Positions 44,269 to 54,755 are shown, counted from the stretch's first letter. The stretch is DNA of 64,000 nt from RYN-230 sp963760405 (GCA_963760405.1 CAVXCV010000002.1:682001-746000); one strand, 5' to 3'. Notes: generated by a model from the sequence alone, not told the origin. Made by a program: numbers and translations.

Positions 44269-44748
44269 GCTAGGCTCAGCCCCATGTTTCTTGCCATCCC
44301 AGTCATCCCAACCTTATGGTGTTGTCAGCTATATACCGGGGAGCGCTGGCCGGTAAACTCAGCTGGGCCTAAATATTTGGATGGCTCGGATGGCAGGGAG
44401 TGTTCGGCCAGGTCCAGCCAGCCCAGCCATCAGACTGGTTGGGATATCTAGCGGAACCGGGCCCGGGAGCGGCGGGCGGCAGGCGCCCCCCGCCCAGGCG
44501 ACGACCATGGCCAGGGAGTTCGCTGTGACGAAGATCACTAACGCGGCGGAGGCGATGGTCGCCATGGTGAATTCCCTTAACTGCGAACCTGCGGCGGTAG
44601 CCGCCACGTGCTGCGACCTGCCTGTTGATCCCGGAGATGACGGGGTTACCGGAACGTTAGGAGCTAGTTGGCCGATCCCAGTGCACCCATGCAGTCCTAC
44701 TGCTAGGCTCAGCCCCATCGATCTTGCCATCCCAGTCATCCCAACCTT
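44269..44748. repeat. 47-bp direct repeat in the gap before the GntR gene
   Basis: 44269-44315 and 44702-44748 are identical except for three bases. Both contain, on the minus strand, TTGGGATGACTGGGATGG. A TATAAT hexamer follows the second copy (44752-44757). The motif TTGGGAT also occurs at about 44440 and 44868. They may be binding sites of the adjacent GntR regulator. Confidence 0.75.
44359..44565 (-). CDS. possible small membrane protein
   Basis: A 68-codon frame beginning MATIASAALVIFVTANSLAM, one strong membrane helix, then a Pro/Gly-rich tail. AAGGGA lies nine to ten bases before the ATG at 44565. It sits between the two 47-bp repeats. The tail composition is poor, so it may be spurious; the helix plus ribosome binding site is the only support. 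Confidence 0.35.
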   Translation of the reverse strand: MATIASAALVIFVTANSLAMVVAWAGGACRPPLPGPVPLDIPTSLMAGLAGPGRTLPAIRAIQIFRPS

Positions 44749-44889
44749 TGGTATAATCCTGTTATACTCCGTTGAAGGCGGGGAGGCTAGTGAATATCCG
44801 GAGTGTTCTGATGACACGGCTGGCAGGAATGATCCTCTTCACCCCGGCAGGCCCTATCGTTAGGGTGATTGGGATCTTTGGGAGGTGTC

Positions 44890-45753
44890 ATGGCTGAACC
44901 CATGTACCGGCAGATCGCTGAGGACCTGCGCCGCCAGATCGAGAACGGCGACCTCCCGCCAGGGGCCCAGCTCCGGACCGAGCTGGAACTCCGGGAGAAG
45001 TACGATGCGTCGCGCAACACCGTGCGGGACGCGGTCAAGTGGCTCATCACCCGGGGCCTCGTCGAGACCCGCCCCGGCCAGGGCACCTTTGTCCCGGTGC
45101 GGATCGACCCCTTCGTTACCCCCTTGTCGCCCACCACCACCGACCTGGAGATGGTCTTCGGCGTGGAAGGCGCCGCCTACGGGTCGGAGGTCAAGGCCCG
45201 GCTGCGAAAGCCCAGCACCACCGATCCGCGGGTAGAGGTACAGGCGGCAGCGGCAGAGCTGACGCCGGAACTGCAACTACCTGAGGGGACTCCCATCGTC
45301 AGCCGTCACCAGTTGCGGTCTATCGATGACAGCCCCTGGTCCTTGCAGACCTCGTTCTACCCGATGGCACTCGTGGAGGGCGGGGCGTCCGCCTTGCTGC
45401 GTGCCGCCAACATCAAAGATGGTGCCGTCTCCTACCTCAGCGAGAAGGGCACCAAGCTGATGGGCTGGCGGGACAAGGTCAAGGTCCGCACGCCCAACCA
45501 GACCGAGGCAACCGTGTTCGGGCTGCCCGACGACGGCCGGGTCGCGGTCATCGAGACGCGCCGCACGGGCTACGACGAAGAGGGAACGCCTTTTGTCCTG
45601 ACGGTCAGCGTCTACCCGGCTGACCGGAACGAGTTCGTGATCGACGTAGGCCAGGTGCCCCCCGAGGCACCAGGCCCCGCCCCGGGCACCGGCCAGACCG
45701 CGGTATCCGGGCCAGTACGGCCAGCAGGATCAGTTACGGACGAACCCGGCTGA
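44890..45753 (+). CDS. GntR family (HutC/UTRA) transcriptional regulator
   Basis: A 287-residue repressor-type protein. The N-terminal winged helix is AEPMYRQIAEDLRRQIENGDLPPGAQLRTELELREKYDASRNTVRDAVKWLITRGLVETRPGQGTFV. Residues of about 100-260 form a UTRA effector domain (EGTPIVSRHQLRSIDDSPWSLQTSFYPMALVEGG...VIETRRTGYDEEGTPFVLTVSVYPADRNEF). The last 25 residues are a disordered Pro/Gly tail. ATG 44890 is six bases after GGGAGG. Repeats with TTGGGAT upstream may be its operators. The ligand is unknown; the neighbouring GNAT and microORF are the likeliest partners. Confidence 0.88.
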   Translation: MAEPMYRQIAEDLRRQIENGDLPPGAQLRTELELREKYDASRNTVRDAVKWLITRGLVETRPGQGTFVPVRIDPFVTPLSPTTTDLEMVFGVEGAAYGSEVKARLRKPSTTDPRVEVQAAAAELTPELQLPEGTPIVSRHQLRSIDDSPWSLQTSFYPMALVEGGASALLRAANIKDGAVSYLSEKGTKLMGWRDKVKVRTPNQTEATVFGLPDDGRVAVIETRRTGYDEEGTPFVLTVSVYPADRNEFVIDVGQVPPEAPGPAPGTGQTAVSGPVRPAGSVTDEPG

Positions 45754-45813
45754 CCGGTCCCATCCGGCCCGGCGGCAGGTGCCGCTGGGCCGGTCCAGCA
45801 CGGAATTTCAGAC

Positions 45814-45890
45814 TCCCGTGGCTCCTCCGCAAGGGACCACGGGACAGGGCTTCAGACCCTGGCGCGTCTGGTTTACGCCGGATGCGTAAA
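45814..45890 (+). promoter_or_regulatory. hairpin and TTTACGC dyad after the GntR gene
   Basis: TCCCGTGG (45814-45821) pairs with CCACGGGA (45837-45844), a likely end of the GntR transcript. TTTACGC (45872-45878) is inverted at 45884-45890 as GCGTAAA around CGGAT, an operator-like dyad 32 bp before the microORF. Confidence 0.45.
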
Positions 45891-45921
45891 GCGGACTTGA
45901 GCGAGCAGTGGAGGAGGTGTC

Positions 45922-45993
45922 ATGTCCAAGCGTCACGGCCGGCCTTCGGCCCAGTACCGATACGAGCACTACGACCCACGCCTCGGGGAGTAG
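45922..45993 (+). CDS. 23-residue microORF with strong ribosome binding site
   Basis: The frame begins MSKRHGRPSAQYRYEHYDP and ends with RLGE and TAG. GGAGGAGGTG lies immediately upstream at ideal spacing, one of the best ribosome binding sites in the window. The peptide is basic at its N-terminus and aromatic/acidic afterwards. It is too short for family recognition. An operator-like dyad precedes it and the GntR gene is 170 bp upstream. Confidence 0.5.
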   Translation: MSKRHGRPSAQYRYEHYDPRLGE

Positions 45994-46338
45994 CGCCCTC
46001 TCGCAGTGATATGCGCTCAACTCTTCGGGGGCGGCAACGGCCTGGCCGCTACCGTCCCGGCAGGCGAGCGATGCACGGCTTGCGTGCCGCGCCGCCGACG
46101 CTGTCGTCATGCCTCGTCAGCCGCACAGCGTCGGCAGCGGAACTGAAAGCTAGCAGACCGGTGAGCCGGTCGTGGCCAGAAGACAATCCTGCGCTAGGAG
46201 ATTTGCCTGGTTACGGCCGTGCCGGTAGTACATTTCCCGGGCTGGTGTGACGTTTGCCACAGCCATCCATGGCGCTGCCCGCGACTGCCCGTAGTTCTCA
46301 GGTGCCAGAAACGGCCATTCCGGGCAGAACATGGAACT
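45994..46338. other. intergenic, no gene seen
   Basis: A 345-bp gap between the microORF and the GNAT gene. No supported gene; it presumably contains the GNAT promoter. Confidence 0.45.
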
Positions 46339-46911
46339 ATGGGACACTCGCTGCTGAGGCTTCGTCGCGCCACGGTAAATGATCATGATTTGATTATCGG
46401 GCTCATCGACGAAGCCGCCGAGTGGCTACGGACCAAGAACACCGATCAGTGGGCTCAGCCGTGGCCCAGTCACGAGGATCGCAGCCACCGGATCCTGCGG
46501 GATCTCCGGGCCAGGAAGACATGGCTCGCGACGGACGGCAGCACCCCGGTAGCCACCGTGACCACGGATTCCGAGGACTCCCCGGTATGGCCGAAGGCCG
46601 TCCGGCACGAGCGGGCCGTGTATGTGTGCCGGCTCGTGGTCAGCCGGTCGCACGCGGGGCAGGGCCTGGGGTCCGCGTTGCTCGACTGGGCTGGGCTGCG
46701 CGCCAGGCAACGGTATGCCGCTCACTGGATCAGGGTGGATGTATGGACCACTAATTACGCGCTGCATTCCTATTACCGGCAGCAGGGATTTGAATTCTAC
46801 GGGCTCAGCGAGGAATTGGTCGATTATCCATCTGCCGCGTTGTTCCAGAAGCGGACAGAACGGATCGGGCCCGCTATCGATCCGGTATTCCAGTTGATCC
46901 CGCTGGCGTAG
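46339..46911 (+). CDS. GNAT family N-acetyltransferase
   Basis: A 190-residue GNAT-fold enzyme that transfers acetyl from acetyl-CoA. The fold opens with LRLRRATVNDHDLIIGLIDEAAEWL, beta-4 is AVYVCRLVVSRSHAGQGLGSALLDWAG with the Q-x-x-G-x-G/A acetyl-CoA loop, and WIRVDVWTTNYALHSYYRQQGFEFYG is the C-terminal signature. I take ATG 46339 since the conserved region begins there. Substrate unknown. It is in the same orientation as the GntR gene. Confidence 0.85.
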   Translation: MGHSLLRLRRATVNDHDLIIGLIDEAAEWLRTKNTDQWAQPWPSHEDRSHRILRDLRARKTWLATDGSTPVATVTTDSEDSPVWPKAVRHERAVYVCRLVVSRSHAGQGLGSALLDWAGLRARQRYAAHWIRVDVWTTNYALHSYYRQQGFEFYGLSEELVDYPSAALFQKRTERIGPAIDPVFQLIPLA

Positions 46912-47440
46912 TACCCAGCCCGCAGGCGCGGCAGGCTGAGCGGATGGTAGGGACCCGGCTGAGGGGATGGGGCAGGCTGGGGGGACGCGGCAGGCTGAGA
47001 GGACGCGGCGCGCTGAGGCGGGCGGCGGCAGCGCGATTCGCACCGCTACCCAGCGGGTAGTTTCGAGGCAAGTTATGGCGATGGTCGGTGGCGGTCGCGG
47101 CGGCCTGGGTCCCGGATGGGGCGCAGGCAGGTCGGCCCGTTGCGCGGCCCGCGGCGCGGCTAGCCGCGCTTCATGACCGGGCCTGGGCAGCCAGCGCCGG
47201 CCGCAGCAGGAAGACCAGCAGCGGGACCCGCCCCGGGAGGATCCCGGGCCGCAGGACACCGGGCTCCAGGACACGGGGCCCCTGGACACCGGGCCGCAGC
47301 CGCAAGCCGCCGCGCCGCGCCGCGCCCGCCTGACCCGGGACACCATCACCCGCCGCCTGATCTGGCTGGCCGTCCTGCTGGTCACCACCGCGATCTGCAT
47401 CGGGACCGCGCTGCGGGTCGCCCCGCTGCAGACGGTCAGC

Positions 47441-48691
47441 GTGGCCGGGCAGGTCATCAGGGTGGGCGCGACCGGGCCGACGCTCAGCATCTCCGGTGCC
47501 GGTGAGGTCAACCTGTTCGGCCAGAGCCTGCCCACCAACCTGCATTTTCTCGGCCCGGTACGGCCGCGTCTCCAGCTGACCCAGATCACGATCAACAGCC
47601 AGCTGACCAACTTCGTCCAGGGCTCCAGCCCGGCCGGAGCCGAGCGCGTCCTCGGCAACGCCCTGGCCAGCGGCTGGATGCACTACTTCAGCTGGGAAAC
47701 CGCGCTCACCGCGCTGGGCGCGCTGCTCCTGCTCGGCGCGCTGGCCGGATGGCGGCGGCTGCCGCACCGGACCACGGTCAAGCTGCTCATCGGCGGCCTG
47801 GTCCTCACCGAGGCGGTCAACCTGGGCGCCATCATGATCACCGCGTATGGGGCGCCCGGCGCGCTGCGCCAGGTGCGTTCGCTGACCCAGCTGGTCGGGG
47901 ATGAGCCACCGGTCCCGTCGGTGACCAAGGCGACCCGGGTGCCGCCCGGGGTGCAGGTGGTGGTGATCGGCGACTCGACCGCGTCGGGCGCCGGGCTGCC
48001 GCCGGTGCCCGACGCGTCCCGGGTGGACCTGGAGTGCGGCCGCAGCTCCGACTCTTACGCCCAGGCCCTGGCCCAGGCCGACCACTGGTCGGTGATGAAC
48101 CTGGCCTGTGACAGCGCCACGATCGGCAACGGCCTGCTCGGGCCGGAAGGCCGGGGCGGGGATACCGTGCCGCCGCAGATCGACGCCGCCTCCGGCGCGC
48201 GGAACGCCCGGGCGGTCATCGTCAGCGTGGGCGCCGACGACCTGGGCTGGTCCTCCATGCTGCGGCTCTGCGCGGCCGCGCCGAGCTGCGACGACCGGGC
48301 CACAGCCGCCTACTTCCAGCAGCAGCTCGCCGCCTTCAGCAAGAACTACCTGCAGCTGCTGAACGTGCTCGGCGCGCTGCCGGGTCACCCGCAGGTGATC
48401 ATCAACCGCTACTACGACCCGTTCAGCCTGAAGCTGACCTGCCTGCGCCCGACCGGGCTGACCATGCCCAAGCTGCGCACGCTCAGCTCCCGGCTAGCCA
48501 CACTGAACGCGGTACTGGCCAAGGGTGCCGCTGACTTCGGCTTCACCTCGGTGCAGCCGAACTTCGCCGGGCACCAGATGTGCACCAAGCAGCCGTACGT
48601 GCAGGGGCTCGGCGACCCGGCGCCGTTCCACCCCACCGCGGCAGGCCAGCTCGCCATCGCCCTGGCCGACCAGGCGGTCCTGCATACCTGA
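47441..48691 (+). CDS. SGNH/GDSL-type hydrolase, membrane-anchored; start unclear
   Basis: From residue 165 a SGNH hydrolase domain is visible: VVVIGDSTASGAGLPP (Ser nucleophile block I), GADDLGW (block III-like) and a terminal DPAPFHPTAAGQ with the Asp/His pair. Two membrane helices precede it (ALTALGALLLLGALAG, LLIGGLVLTEAVNLGAIMI). In the same frame, coding resemblance extends upstream to about 47339 and includes another helix (LIWLAVLLVTTAICIGTAL), but no start codon exists between a stop at 47174 and GTG 47441. An ATG at 47173 in another frame enters GGACACCGGG-type repeats, so a repeat-length change may have shifted the frame. Substrate unknown. Confidence 0.7.
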   Translation: MAGQVIRVGATGPTLSISGAGEVNLFGQSLPTNLHFLGPVRPRLQLTQITINSQLTNFVQGSSPAGAERVLGNALASGWMHYFSWETALTALGALLLLGALAGWRRLPHRTTVKLLIGGLVLTEAVNLGAIMITAYGAPGALRQVRSLTQLVGDEPPVPSVTKATRVPPGVQVVVIGDSTASGAGLPPVPDASRVDLECGRSSDSYAQALAQADHWSVMNLACDSATIGNGLLGPEGRGGDTVPPQIDAASGARNARAVIVSVGADDLGWSSMLRLCAAAPSCDDRATAAYFQQQLAAFSKNYLQLLNVLGALPGHPQVIINRYYDPFSLKLTCLRPTGLTMPKLRTLSSRLATLNAVLAKGAADFGFTSVQPNFAGHQMCTKQPYVQGLGDPAPFHPTAAGQLAIALADQAVLHT

Positions 48692-48756
48692 CCGCCGCCG
48701 CGCCATCAGGCCCCGCAACGGGCACACCGCCCCGGCTGCTCCCCGGGCCAGGCCTA

Positions 48757-50448
48757 TCAGTCGTGTCCTGCTGGCGGCCGGGCCACCAGGCCCGCCCAGG
48801 GCTGCAGCAGTGCGGCGCCACCCGGGCCACCGTCCGCCGCAACCGCGGGCCGTCCCGCCCCGCTCGTGTCCACCAGCACGGTGCCCGCCAGCACGGGGCC
48901 CGCCAGCACGGGGCCCGCCAGCACGGGGCCCGCCAGCACGGGGCCGGCCAGCACGGGGCCGGGCAGGGGCACTGGCTGATCGGTGAAGTTGGCCGCGACG
49001 ATGACGTCACCGGTGGCGTAGATCCAGGTCCCGGGTGGCCCGGGCAGCCGCGCATAGCTGGCGACCTGGCCGCTGAACTCGGCGTGCCGCAGCGCGATCA
49101 GGTCCCGGCACAGGTGCAGCGTGGACCCGGGCTCGGCCTGCTGCGCCGCCACGGTGCGCGGCCCGGGCTCACCGTACGGGAGCCAGGGGGTGACCCCCTC
49201 GGCGGTGAACCCGCGGGACGGCGAGGCGTCCCAGGGCATCGGGGTGCGCGCCCGGTCCCGGCCCTCGCCCCGGCGGCCCCGGCCGCCGGGGGTTATCCCG
49301 TCCTGGCGCAGCTCCACCGGGACCGGCACGTCGGTCATGGCGATCTCGTCGCCGTAGTAGAGCACGAACGTGCCGGGCAGCGTGGCCAGCACCAGCAGGG
49401 CCAGCCGGGCCTTGCGCTCATCACCGCCGGCCCAGCGGGTAGGAAAGCGGCTGATGTCGTGGTTGGACGCGGTCCACACCGGGCACTCGCCCGCAGCCAG
49501 CGCGGTCAGCGTCCCGGCCACTACCTCGGCCAGCCCGTCGGCGGTGAACGGGGCGAAGATGAACGGGAAGTTGAAGGTGAGCTGGAGTTCGTCGTCCTGC
49601 CCGTGGAAGGCGGCCAGCGCGCTGAGCTCAGGCACCCAGGTCTCGCCGAGCAGCAGCCGCGGCTCGGGGTAGCTTTCCGCGATCTTCCGCCAGTCCCGGT
49701 ACACGGCATGCGTCTCCGGCCGGTTCGCGTTGTAGACCGGCTCCAGCCCGAACTGGCCGTGCAGCCGGTCCGACACGGTGGACGGCGGGTTGTCCCGCAG
49801 CAGCGCGTCCTTGTACAGCCCGTGCGCGACGTCGATCCGGAAGCCAGCCACGCCCCGGTCGAACCAGAACCGGAGGATCTCCCGGAACGCCTCGTGCACC
49901 GCTGGCTCCCACCAGTTCAGGTCCGGCTGGCCGGGCAGGAAGTTGTGCAGGTAGTACTGGCCGGTGCCGCCCGGGTCCAGCGTCCAGGCAGGCACGCCGG
50001 TCGCATCCAGCCAGTTATTCGGCGGCCCGCCGTCCGGGGCCGGGTCAGCCCACACGTACCAGTCCCGGTGCGCCGCACCCGGATCGCCCACCGCCTCGAC
50101 GAACCAGGCGTGCGCGCTGCTGGTGTGGTTCGGCACCAGGTCCAGCAGCACCCGCATGCCGCGCTGGCCTGCCTCGGCGATGAGCCGGTCCAGGTCGGCC
50201 AGGGTGCCCAGTTCGGGGTGCACGCCGAGGTAGTCGGACACGTCATAGCCCCAGTCCGCATCCGGTGAGGGCATGGTGGGCGACAGCCAGATCCCGTCCA
50301 CGCCCAGCCAGGCCAGGTAGTCCAGCCGGGCGGTGATCCCGGCCAGGTCGCCGTAACCGTCCCCGTTGCTGTCCTGCCAGGACCGGACGTAGATCTGGTA
50401 CAACGTGGCACCCTGCCACCAGCGGGATCCGGTTCCTGACGTGTCCAT
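48757..50448 (-). CDS. GH13 alpha-glucosidase/alpha-amylase family enzyme
   Basis: A 563-residue (beta/alpha)8 glycoside hydrolase acting on alpha-1,4 or alpha-1,6 glucosides. YQIYVRSWQDSNGDGYGDLAGI, DLVPNHTS, and the catalytic triad Asp206 (GFRIDVAHG), Glu269 (LLGETWV) and Asp331 (SNHDIS) are intact. The pattern fits oligo-1,6-glucosidase/alpha-glucosidase rather than extracellular amylase; no signal peptide is present, so it should be cytosolic. AGGAGC precedes ATG 50448. Near the C-terminus a VLAGP pentapeptide is repeated five times through a 15-bp DNA repeat. The sugar importer genes 2 kb away suggest a joint role in alpha-glucoside use. Confidence 0.92.
   Translation of the reverse strand: MDTSGTGSRWWQGATLYQIYVRSWQDSNGDGYGDLAGITARLDYLAWLGVDGIWLSPTMPSPDADWGYDVSDYLGVHPELGTLADLDRLIAEAGQRGMRVLLDLVPNHTSSAHAWFVEAVGDPGAAHRDWYVWADPAPDGGPPNNWLDATGVPAWTLDPGGTGQYYLHNFLPGQPDLNWWEPAVHEAFREILRFWFDRGVAGFRIDVAHGLYKDALLRDNPPSTVSDRLHGQFGLEPVYNANRPETHAVYRDWRKIAESYPEPRLLLGETWVPELSALAAFHGQDDELQLTFNFPFIFAPFTADGLAEVVAGTLTALAAGECPVWTASNHDISRFPTRWAGGDERKARLALLVLATLPGTFVLYYGDEIAMTDVPVPVELRQDGITPGGRGRRGEGRDRARTPMPWDASPSRGFTAEGVTPWLPYGEPGPRTVAAQQAEPGSTLHLCRDLIALRHAEFSGQVASYARLPGPPGTWIYATGDVIVAANFTDQPVPLPGPVLAGPVLAGPVLAGPVLAGPVLAGTVLVDTSGAGRPAVAADGGPGGAALLQPWAGLVARPPAGHD
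48886..48965. repeat. 15-bp minisatellite in GH13 gene
   Basis: Five units of a 15-bp repeat (CAGCACGGGGCCCGC) encode VLAGP on the minus strand within the C-terminal beta domain. The core GCCAGCACSG also appears in the ilvB array, read in another frame. Confidence 0.85.
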
Positions 50449-50599
50449 TGCGCTCCTGTGCGTCGCGATCCTGGTCTTGTCTTGATCTTGCCGCAGGACC
50501 AAGCCGCGCTGCGCCCCGGGGGGCCTGGCCGCGCACCCAGCCCCCGCTATTCAGTCAGGGGACTTGCCGCAGGCTAGGCGGCAGGCGGACACTGGACGG

Positions 50600-50995
50600 G
50601 TGAGCCCGTACCTGGAGTGGATCGCCGTTATCATGCTGCCCACCGCGGCGTTCTTTGCGCTGGTCAAGGGCTTGCACGGGCTGCACTGGCTGACCGAACG
50701 CTGGTACACCGCCCGCTACCAGGCTCAGCCTCCGGCTGAGCCGATGGAGCGGCTGGCCGCGAACCTGCGCCGGCTCCGGGGGGAACTCGAGGCCATGGAG
50801 ACCCGCAGTGACGTGCCCGCCAAGGTCGCCCGGCTGCGCGCGCTGCGCGGCGCGTACCTGGACACGCTGACCACGGCCTGCAAGCGGCTGGAGGTCAGCC
50901 CGCCGGGCACCCGCGCGCAGCAGGCCGACATCTACCGGGCCGAGGCAGCACTGCGCCAGCGCGGCCTGGACGTCCGGGAAACCGCTGCGCCCTGA
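50600..50995 (+). CDS. hypothetical membrane-anchored helical protein
   Basis: About 131 residues. One N-terminal membrane helix (YLEWIAVIMLPTAAFFALV) is followed by a long amphipathic helical region (MERLAANLRRLRGELEAMETRSDVPAKVARLRALRGAYLDTLTTACKRLEV) that may be a coiled coil. I take GTG 50600, preceded by GGACGG. It is upstream of the metallophosphoesterase by about 30 bp on the same strand and may be co-transcribed. Family not recognised. Confidence 0.65.
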   Translation: MSPYLEWIAVIMLPTAAFFALVKGLHGLHWLTERWYTARYQAQPPAEPMERLAANLRRLRGELEAMETRSDVPAKVARLRALRGAYLDTLTTACKRLEVSPPGTRAQQADIYRAEAALRQRGLDVRETAAP

Positions 50996-51024
50996 TCTGG
51001 ACCGCCAGCGCATACCATCACTAA

Positions 51025-51729
51025 ATGGTCCGCGTCTTGGCGGTATCGGACGTCGTCAACGACTCGCTCTGGTCCGACGGGCGTGCGGTCCGTGGCACCG
51101 AGCTGATCGTCGGCTGTGGTGACCTGCCGTTCGAGTACCTCGGCCGGCTGATGAACGCGCTCGACGCGCCACTGGTGTTCGTGCCCGGCAACCACGATCC
51201 CGACGTATCCGGCTACCGGCTGTCCCGGGCCGGGCTGACCATGCGGGCCGGGATCCCGGCCCGACCACCGTGGCCGGACGGGGCGGTTAACGCGGAGGGG
51301 GCGATCGTGGACCTCGCCGGGCTGCGCCTGGCCGGCCTGGGCGGCTGCCGCCGCTACAGCGACGGGCCGAACCAGTACACCGACCGGCAGCAGGCTCGCC
51401 GCGCCCGCTGGCTGGCCGCCCGCGCCCGGGCCCGCCGGGCCCGCGATGGGCACCCGGTGGACGTATTGCTCACACACGCGCCGCCGCGCGGGGCGGGCGA
51501 CGGCGCTGATCCACCGCATCAGGGCTTCACCGCGCTGAACAAGCTGGTCAGCCGGGTCCGCCCGGCTGTGCTGCTGCACGGGCACGTGACCCCAGAGCCG
51601 CAGTCCCGCCGGGACGTGGTGCTGGGTGCCACGATCGTGTGCAACGTCACCGGATGGCGGCTGCTGGACATCGAGCCAGGCGCAGGCCTGGTGCACAGCA
51701 GCAGCACGGCAGGCCGCCGCCATGCCTGA
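51025..51729 (+). CDS. metallophosphoesterase
   Basis: A 234-residue calcineurin-like phosphoesterase. The metal motifs are partly modified: VLAVSDVVNDSLW at the start (usually D-x-H), GCGDLPFEYL, FVPGNHDPD, LLTHAPPRGAGDG and HGHVTPEP at the end, giving most di-metal ligands. The substrate is unknown. Its last eight bases overlap the start of the next gene (ATGCCTGA), so the two products are probably made together. Confidence 0.85.
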   Translation: MVRVLAVSDVVNDSLWSDGRAVRGTELIVGCGDLPFEYLGRLMNALDAPLVFVPGNHDPDVSGYRLSRAGLTMRAGIPARPPWPDGAVNAEGAIVDLAGLRLAGLGGCRRYSDGPNQYTDRQQARRARWLAARARARRARDGHPVDVLLTHAPPRGAGDGADPPHQGFTALNKLVSRVRPAVLLHGHVTPEPQSRRDVVLGATIVCNVTGWRLLDIEPGAGLVHSSSTAGRRHA

Positions 51730-52558
51730 CACCGGGTTCCCGCGCTCCGACGTGGAGAACGACTTCCAGCGGGCCCGGCGCCGCCAGGTGCTGGCCCGGC
51801 TGGCCGCGCGGCTGCGCCGCGAGCCCGACGACGTGAACCTCATCCTGCCGTTCGACGAGGTGGTCGCCGCGCTGGGGCGCACCGGCGAGCGGAAGCTGGG
51901 CCTGCAGATCATCCCGCTGGACACCGTGGTGGGCACGGTGGACTCCACCCGCGACTTCGACCGGCACTTCCGGCCTACCACCGGCCGGGTCCGGGAACGC
52001 TGGGAGCGGCTGGCCCTGGCCCAGCGGCGCGGCGAGCCGATACCGCCGATCGACGTGTACCGGATCGGCGATCTGCACTTCGTCTCCGACGGCCACCACC
52101 GGGTGTCGATCGCCATCGCCACCGGGCAGAAGACGATCGACGCCTATGTCACCGAGGTGCTGACCGCGATCCCGTCCCGGGGCATCCGGCACCGCGGTGA
52201 CCTGCTGCTGAAGAGCTACGAGCTGATGTTCCGGTCCCGGGTGCCGCTGCCCGCGGCTGGCTACGCCAAGATCACCGTCACCGATCCCTGGTCCTACGCG
52301 GAACTCGGTGAGGCCGTCGAGGCCTGGGGGTTCCGGCTGATGCAGCACGAGCGCACGTTCCTGGACCGGGCCGAGGTGGCCCGGCGCTGGCTGGCCGACG
52401 AGTTCAGCCCGGTCGTGCGCATGCTGCACGCGGCCGATCTCGTCGGCTCAGCCACCGACGCCGAGGCCTACCTCGTCATCGCCCGGGAGCGCTACCGGCT
52501 GATGCGCACCCACGAATGGAACGACGAGGTCATCGATGAACTCCAGCACCGGCTGCGG

Positions 52559-52582
<24 letters not shown>
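51722..52582 (+). CDS. ParB/Srx-fold nuclease-like protein
   Basis: A 286-residue protein often annotated as ParB-like. The central block PPIDVYRIGDLHFVSDGHHRVSIAIATGQKTIDAYVTEV has the DGHHR motif of the ParB N-terminal/sulfiredoxin fold. The helical C-terminal half (VEAWGFRLMQHERTFLDRAEVARRWLADEF...ATDAEAYLVIARERYRLMRTHEWND) is unlike the ParB DNA-binding domain, so chromosome partitioning is unlikely. ATG 51722 overlaps the phosphoesterase gene. Its 3' end overlaps the tail of the convergent ATPase gene by about 24 bp. Confidence 0.75.
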
Positions 52583-53887
<1,305 letters not shown>

Positions 53888-53908
53888 TTGTTTCTCCTTG
53901 GATCCGCG

Positions 53909-54748
53909 CTAGCCCTTGACCGCGCCTGATGTCAGCCCGGCCACGATCCGGCGCTGGAAGAACACCACGAAGAGGATGATCGGGATGGTGATGACCACCG
54001 CGGCGGCCGCGATGGGGCCGGTGGGCACGGTGAACTGCGAGCTGCCGCTGAGGTAGGCGAGCGACGCCGGTGCCGTCCGGGCGGCGGTGGTCGAAGTGAA
54101 CGAGATCGCCATCAGGAACTCGTTCCAGCAGGCGAGGAAGACCAGGATGGCCGTGGTGACCATGCCCGGCGCGGCGAGTGGGGCGATGACCCTGACGAAC
54201 GCCTGGAATGGGGTGGCCCCATCGACCCGGGCCGCCTTCTCCAGCTCCCAGGGGATCTCCCGGAAGAACGCCGACAGCGTGTAGATGCCGAGCGGCAGGC
54301 CGAAGGCCACGTAGGGGATGATCAGGCCGAGCCAGGTGTTGAACAGGCCCAGCGTACGCTCGATGCTGAACAGCGGGGTGACCAGGGCGATGATCGGGAA
54401 CATCGCGATCAGCAGCGCCATCCCGATGAGCAGCTGCTTGCCGGGGAACCGCAGTCGCGCGACCGCATAAGCCGCCATGGAGGCCAGCACGACGGAGATG
54501 AACGTCGCGATGAGGCCGATGCCGATCGAGTTGAGCAGCGGCCGGGTGAACGTCGTGGTGCTCAGGATCTGGGTGTAGTTCCCCCAGGTCCACTGCGCGG
54601 GAAAGAAGGAGGGATCGAGGACGGCCGTGGGCGTCTTGAACGACAGGGAGACCATCCACAGCACCGGGATCAGCGCCAGTGCGATGACGACGACGTTGAT
54701 CGTCCCCCAGCTGTATTTCTGGCGGGGGGTGGTAGCTACCGCAGCCAT
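53909..54748 (-). CDS. sugar ABC transporter permease (MalG type)
   Basis: A 279-residue inner membrane permease with six predicted helices. The EAA loop reads IPWELEKAARVDGATPFQAFVRVIAPLAAPG. The N-terminus INVVVIALALIPVLWMVSLSFKT and C-terminus FFQRRIVAGLTSGAVKG are standard for carbohydrate importers of the CUT1 group. ATG 54748 follows AGAGG and is seven bases after the stop of the other permease. Confidence 0.94.
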   Translation of the reverse strand: MAAVATTPRQKYSWGTINVVVIALALIPVLWMVSLSFKTPTAVLDPSFFPAQWTWGNYTQILSTTTFTRPLLNSIGIGLIATFISVVLASMAAYAVARLRFPGKQLLIGMALLIAMFPIIALVTPLFSIERTLGLFNTWLGLIIPYVAFGLPLGIYTLSAFFREIPWELEKAARVDGATPFQAFVRVIAPLAAPGMVTTAILVFLACWNEFLMAISFTSTTAARTAPASLAYLSGSSQFTVPTGPIAAAAVVITIPIILFVVFFQRRIVAGLTSGAVKG

Positions 54749-54755
54749 GAGCGGG

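Noticed and set aside
44752..44757. TATAAT as a mapped promoter for the GntR gene
   Set aside because: No -35 hexamer at proper spacing (TTGCCA is 22 bp away); kept only as a note in the repeat entry.
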